DNA from: Budorcas taxicolor
Taxonomy: Eukaryota; Chordata; Mammalia; Artiodactyla; Bovidae
DNA length: 64,000 nt
Assembly (NCBI RefSeq): GCF_023091745.1
Contig: NC_068920.1
Coordinates: 3,100,001 to 3,164,000, forward strand
Direction: 5' to 3'
Under the pieces are notes generated by a model. The model ran no database searches and had not been told where the DNA came from. It saw nothing but the letters and a program-made list of their open reading frames with translations. Below, one piece after another: positions 62,763 to 64,000 of this stretch; the first letter of the stretch is position 1, and every line of letters starts with the position of its first letter. A program made the translations under genes and the position numbers.

Positions 62763-64000
62763 GTGATCAGACTCGAGACGCCTGGCAGGAAATGGGCCTC
62801 ATCTCGCCTGGAGGGGAGAACCTCCTGGATTTTCTCGAGGTGCGGCAGGTCTTCTCGAGTTACGACGGAGACCTCGGGGACCGCTCTGGTGGCCTCAGGA
62901 AAGGCCAGTCCCATGCGAGTTGCTAGGGGCCATCTCGGGATTCCTCTCCCGTCCATGCCGGGGCCTAAGACCTTGTTTTGAGTCAGGGCCGGAACCTGAG
63001 GATTCCTCTCCAGTTTTGCCATGGACCATGGGGTGCTTCTCAGTCTCCCCAGGGGAGTCAGGCCTCGTCTCGAATGGGGGCATGCACGTGCGCTTTCCTC
63101 CCGAGCTGCAGCAGTAGTGTCACGCTTCCTGTCACGTGCATCAAGGGATCTGTGGCTTTCCCTCGAGGCTTTCCCACTAGGCTATCCCACAGGGCTGTGC
63201 CACGTGCCACCATGGTGTTGTGAAAGGAGAGCTTGTGAAGGGAAAGAGGTTCCCCTGGAATGGACTGAGACATCTGGGGGACTTTGGAATGGTGGCACGA
63301 CCCTGGAGTTCCTCTCGCCGTTCCTGTTGAGAGGGCCTCCTCTTGAGATGCGACGGGAACGCCGGGAACTCTTTCCCGACGAAGCACGGAAAGGATCCCT
63401 CATCTCGAGCTGCTAGGCGGTTACGGGGCTCTTCTGGATGTGGGCGGGACCCTCGTGTTTCCTCTCGCCTGGAGACGGGTATGTCGGGGAACTTCTTGAT
63501 TTGCACCAAGGGTGTGAAGGACCCTTTCGAGGTTCCAGAGGTGAGGTGTTATCAGCCTAGAGACGCCTCAGCAGAAATGGGCCTCATCTCGGCTGGAGGG
63601 CAGAACCTCCTGGATTTTCTCGAGTTGCGGCAGGTCTTCTCGACTTACGACGGGGACCTCAGGGACCCGCTCTGTTGGCCTCAGGAAAGGCCAGTCCCTA
63701 TGCGAGTTGTTAGGGGCCCTCTCGGGATTCCTCTCCCGTCCATGCCGGGGCCTAAGACCTTGTGTGGAGTCGGGGCCGGAACCTGAGGATTCCTCTCCAG
63801 TGTTGCCATGGATCTTGGGGTGCTTCTGAGTCTCCCCAGGGGAGTCAGGCCTCGTCTCGTGTGGGGGCATGCACGTGCGCTTTCCTCCCGAGCTGAAGCA
63901 GTAGTGTCACGATTCCTGTCACGTGGATCAAGGGATCTGTGGCTTTCCCTCGAGGCTTTCCCTCGAGGCTTTTCCACGAGGCTTTCCCACAGGGCTGTGC
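62763..64000 (+). repeat. 4-monomer higher-order repeat, partial copy 3
   Basis: Monomers start at 62763 and 63548, matching 59546 and 60331 at an offset of 3,217 bp. Small differences include GTTGTGAAAGGAGAG at about 63216, where the other copies read GTGGTGAAAGGCGAG. The window ends inside the second monomer, in the 13-bp block. Confidence 0.8.

Larger units (their letters stand above)
1..64000 (+). repeat. Satellite array, about 0.8-kb monomers, ruminant satellite I (1.715)-like
   Basis: The same block recurs throughout, always in the same orientation, at spacings of 785-816 bp. It is recognisable by GTGATCAG or GTGATTAG, then CTCGAGTTGCGGCAGG, GCATGCACGTG, AAAGGATCC and GATTTGCACCAAGGG. 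No inversion or non-satellite insert is visible. Monomers are GC-rich and CpG-rich: I counted 46 CpG in the 790-bp monomer at 3224-4013. What is known: ruminant satellite I, called 1.715 in cattle, is a centromeric family with degenerate 31-bp subrepeats. Its monomers are about 1.4 kb in cattle and about 0.8 kb in sheep, goat and several deer. The family assignment rests on subrepeat size, monomer size and remembered sequence character, not on a search. The array is presumably heterochromatic and at or near a centromere. Both window edges cut through a monomer, so the array continues on both sides. Confidence 0.93.

Noticed and set aside
1..64000. Transposable elements, tRNA or rRNA genes, telomere repeats
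   Set aside because: Monomer spacing never departs from 785-816 bp outside the gap, so there is no room for an insertion. No poly-A tails, TTAGGG runs or RNA gene motifs were seen.
1..64000. A novel defence system or other bacterial gene cluster
   Set aside because: There are no plausible genes, operons or ribosome binding sites. Sequence character and scale are those of vertebrate satellite DNA.

Overview
The window is one uninterrupted tandem satellite DNA array. About 79 head-to-tail copies of a GC- and CpG-rich monomer of 785-816 bp run on the same strand from end to end. The only break is a run of exactly 500 N at 38358-38857. I find no protein-coding gene, RNA gene, transposon, CRISPR array or unique sequence. 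The many open frames are by-products of stop-poor, GC-rich repeats.

The monomer is built of degenerate subrepeats of about 31 bp, many opening with a CTCGAG-like core. It also carries a small 13-bp repeat block that sets its length (about 790, 803 or 816 bp). This architecture matches, from memory, the centromeric satellite I / 1.715 family of ruminants (cattle 1.4 kb, sheep and goat about 0.8 kb, deer about 0.8 kb). A ruminant pericentromere or centromere is therefore the likely source. I cannot tell bovid from cervid without a database comparison.

Layout. 1-14214: an 11-monomer higher-order repeat (HOR) of period 8,827 bp, one full copy plus 61% of a second, with very few differences. 14215-15847: part of a 3-monomer repeat of about 2.39 kb that links the two large HORs. 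15848-35147: a 12-monomer HOR of period 9,709 bp in two almost complete copies. 35148-37940: type B monomers (GATTAG landmark, often with an EcoRI site). 37941-38357: an abrupt switch to a type A segment that ends at the gap. 38858-40102: type B again. 40103-45783: more diverged monomers, including A/B hybrids, with no HOR that I can see. 45784-50670: a 3-monomer block of about 2.44 kb, present twice, with a mosaic middle monomer. 50671-56316: mixed monomers, including the apparent progenitors of the last block. 56317-64000: a 4-monomer HOR of about 3.2 kb in 2.4 copies, running off the window.

The interest lies in the evolution and assembly of the array. Several young HORs of 3, 4, 11 and 12 monomers sit side by side. 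Phase-preserving unequal exchange, mosaic monomers and traceable small deletions order the events. The window also has a contig end whose sequence copies a segment 8.1 kb away, and a placeholder gap that does not preserve monomer phase. Monomer starts are given at a fixed landmark, the GTG of GTGATCAG/GTGATTAG or its variant. All similarity statements come from reading by eye.
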